Source of the DNA: Candidatus Zixiibacteriota bacterium
GTDB lineage: Bacteria > Zixibacteria > MSB-5A5 > GN15 > FEB-12
Assembly: GCA_022564135.1 (NCBI GenBank)
Contig: JADFLZ010000109.1
Coordinates: 1 to 6,973, forward strand
Direction: 5' to 3'
Length of the DNA stretch: 6,973 nucleotides
Below, piece after piece: positions 6,326-6,973 of the stretch. Numbering within the stretch: the stretch's first letter is position 1; each line of letters begins with the position of its first letter. Both the position numbers and the translations under genes were made by a program. The notes below the pieces were generated by a model that was not told where the DNA came from, searched no databases, and worked only from the letters and a program-made list of their open reading frames with translations.

Positions 6326-6421
6326 AAGTGGAAGGAAAGTCCCAAAAAAAAGAATATTTCGGCCTTTTTAGTTACGGGATGTTGTATTTAAGAACGTTCG
6401 CAAGGGGCTAGACAGAGCTAA

Positions 6422-6973
6422 ATGAAACAAAAAACCGCTATTTTAGATGTCTCTCATCAGTCTAAATCGACTGTTTTTTCAATAATTTCGCTATTGCTTC
6501 TGATTTTGGCGGCCATTGCGCTGATATTAATGTCTGGCTGTGATTCCGAGCAGGCCAAAATCGTAAATTCACCAACCGGTACTCCTGATTTGAGCGTGTC
6601 GGATGTTCAGACACTTTTGGCACAGGCAGTCGATGCCGCTGAACAGATTGGCGCGGTTGTGACAGTAGCAGTTGTCGACCGCGAAGCCAATGTACTTGGC
6701 GTCTTTCGGATGACCGGCAGTACCGATACCAACGTATTTGATACTACCTTTGGAGCGATTGCCAAAGCGAGAACCGCTGCCTATTTGAGCAGTAATCAGC
6801 ATGCTTTTTCGACTCTGACTGCCTGTTACATTACCCGGCCGCACTTTCCGCCCGGTGTGGAAAACGCTCCCGGCGGTCCTTTGTATGGTGTGCCATATTC
6901 GAGTATTGGGGATGGCGATATTATGCCTAACGGCGATATCGCTGCAGCCCGGCCGGCCCTTGGCGCACCCGGT
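6422..6973 (+). CDS. Lipoprotein with GlcG/HbpS-like (heme-binding family, DUF336) domain, 3'-truncated by the window edge
   Basis: The 184 codons from the ATG at 6422 are open to the last base of the window. The N-terminus is basic and polar, followed by a long hydrophobic stretch (about residues 18-36) and a lipobox-like LMSGC with Cys40, so the protein is probably lipidated and held at a membrane facing the periplasm; Asp41 follows the lipid site. After a short Ser/Thr/Pro-rich linker, residues from about 57 on (TVAVVDREANVLGVFRMTG, KARTAAYLSSNQHAFSTLTA, HFPPGVENAPGGPLYGVPYS) match the GlcG/HbpS-like family, often annotated as heme-binding or of unknown function. In this variant the domain appears to continue past the edge. 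The ligand cannot be assigned here: heme or another small molecule is possible. A weak ribosome binding site (AAGGGG at 6402-6407, 14 bases away) precedes it. It is divergent from apgM. Confidence 0.85.
   Translation, partial: MKQKTAILDVSHQSKSTVFSIISLLLLILAAIALILMSGCDSEQAKIVNSPTGTPDLSVSDVQTLLAQAVDAAEQIGAVVTVAVVDREANVLGVFRMTGSTDTNVFDTTFGAIAKARTAAYLSSNQHAFSTLTACYITRPHFPPGVENAPGGPLYGVPYSSIGDGDIMPNGDIAAARPALGAPG

Larger units (their letters stand above)
6112..6421. other. Divergent intergenic region between apgM and the lipoprotein gene
   Basis: This 310-base gap holds no convincing small gene or known RNA. Three things can be seen: the candidate apgM promoter (6158-6186), an inverted repeat TGACA-N10-TGTCA (6269-6288) whose left arm lies in a perfect TTGACA hexamer (6268-6273), and a short hairpin (6307-6325) in the probable leader of the lipoprotein gene. 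No good -10 box follows the TTGACA; the best-spaced hexamer is CAATTT at 6291. Confidence 0.5.

Noticed and set aside
6392..6399. GAACGTTC palindrome near the lipoprotein gene, reminiscent of a LexA-type half-site.
   Set aside because: It lacks the spacing of known SOS boxes and no SOS gene is nearby.
6569..6844. 91-codon open frame on the minus strand opposite the lipoprotein gene.
   Set aside because: The + strand frame has a lipobox and recognisable GlcG/HbpS-like domain sequence, so the antisense frame is incidental.

Overview
The window holds six genes or gene pieces from a bacterial chromosome. The likely source is a Gram-negative-type bacterium with an outer membrane, because two genes look like envelope or beta-barrel proteins and one encodes a lipoprotein. 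The MetF protein reads most like the Bacteroidota/FCB-type MetF, with phrases such as VTQMFFDN and GVAGYPEKH. A member of the wider FCB assemblage is therefore plausible, but no lineage is proven. I see no phage, transposase, CRISPR, tRNA or rRNA.

Left part (1-3221, + strand): the 3' two thirds of metH (cobalamin-dependent methionine synthase, 5' end outside the window) is followed without any gap by metF (5,10-methylenetetrahydrofolate reductase). MetF makes the 5-methyl-tetrahydrofolate that MetH uses to methylate homocysteine, so this is a two-gene methionine/one-carbon operon.

Middle part (about 3088-4856): this is the most unusual stretch. It holds two tandem paralogous genes (3290-3955 and 4221-4856) for exported proteins of unknown function. 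Both have a nearly identical signal peptide, a Cys-rich N-terminal motif, a beta-barrel-like middle and a hydrophobic C-terminal segment. The second copy is preceded by a decayed 147-base remnant of the 3' end of metF, so the duplicated unit was [metF tail + leader + gene]. A plausible sigma-70-type promoter begins inside the metF stop region and is identical in both copies. The middle genes look more AT-rich than their neighbours.

Right part (4891-6973): apgM (2,3-bisphosphoglycerate-independent phosphoglycerate mutase, archaeal type) lies on the minus strand and converges on the second paralog. A divergent intergenic stretch of 310 bases (6112-6421) then leads into the start of a + strand gene for a lipoprotein with a GlcG/HbpS-like domain, cut by the right edge.

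I do not see a clearly new multi-gene system. The best lead is the duplicated envelope-protein cassette with its metF remnant, its conserved promoter/leader and its diverging mature regions.
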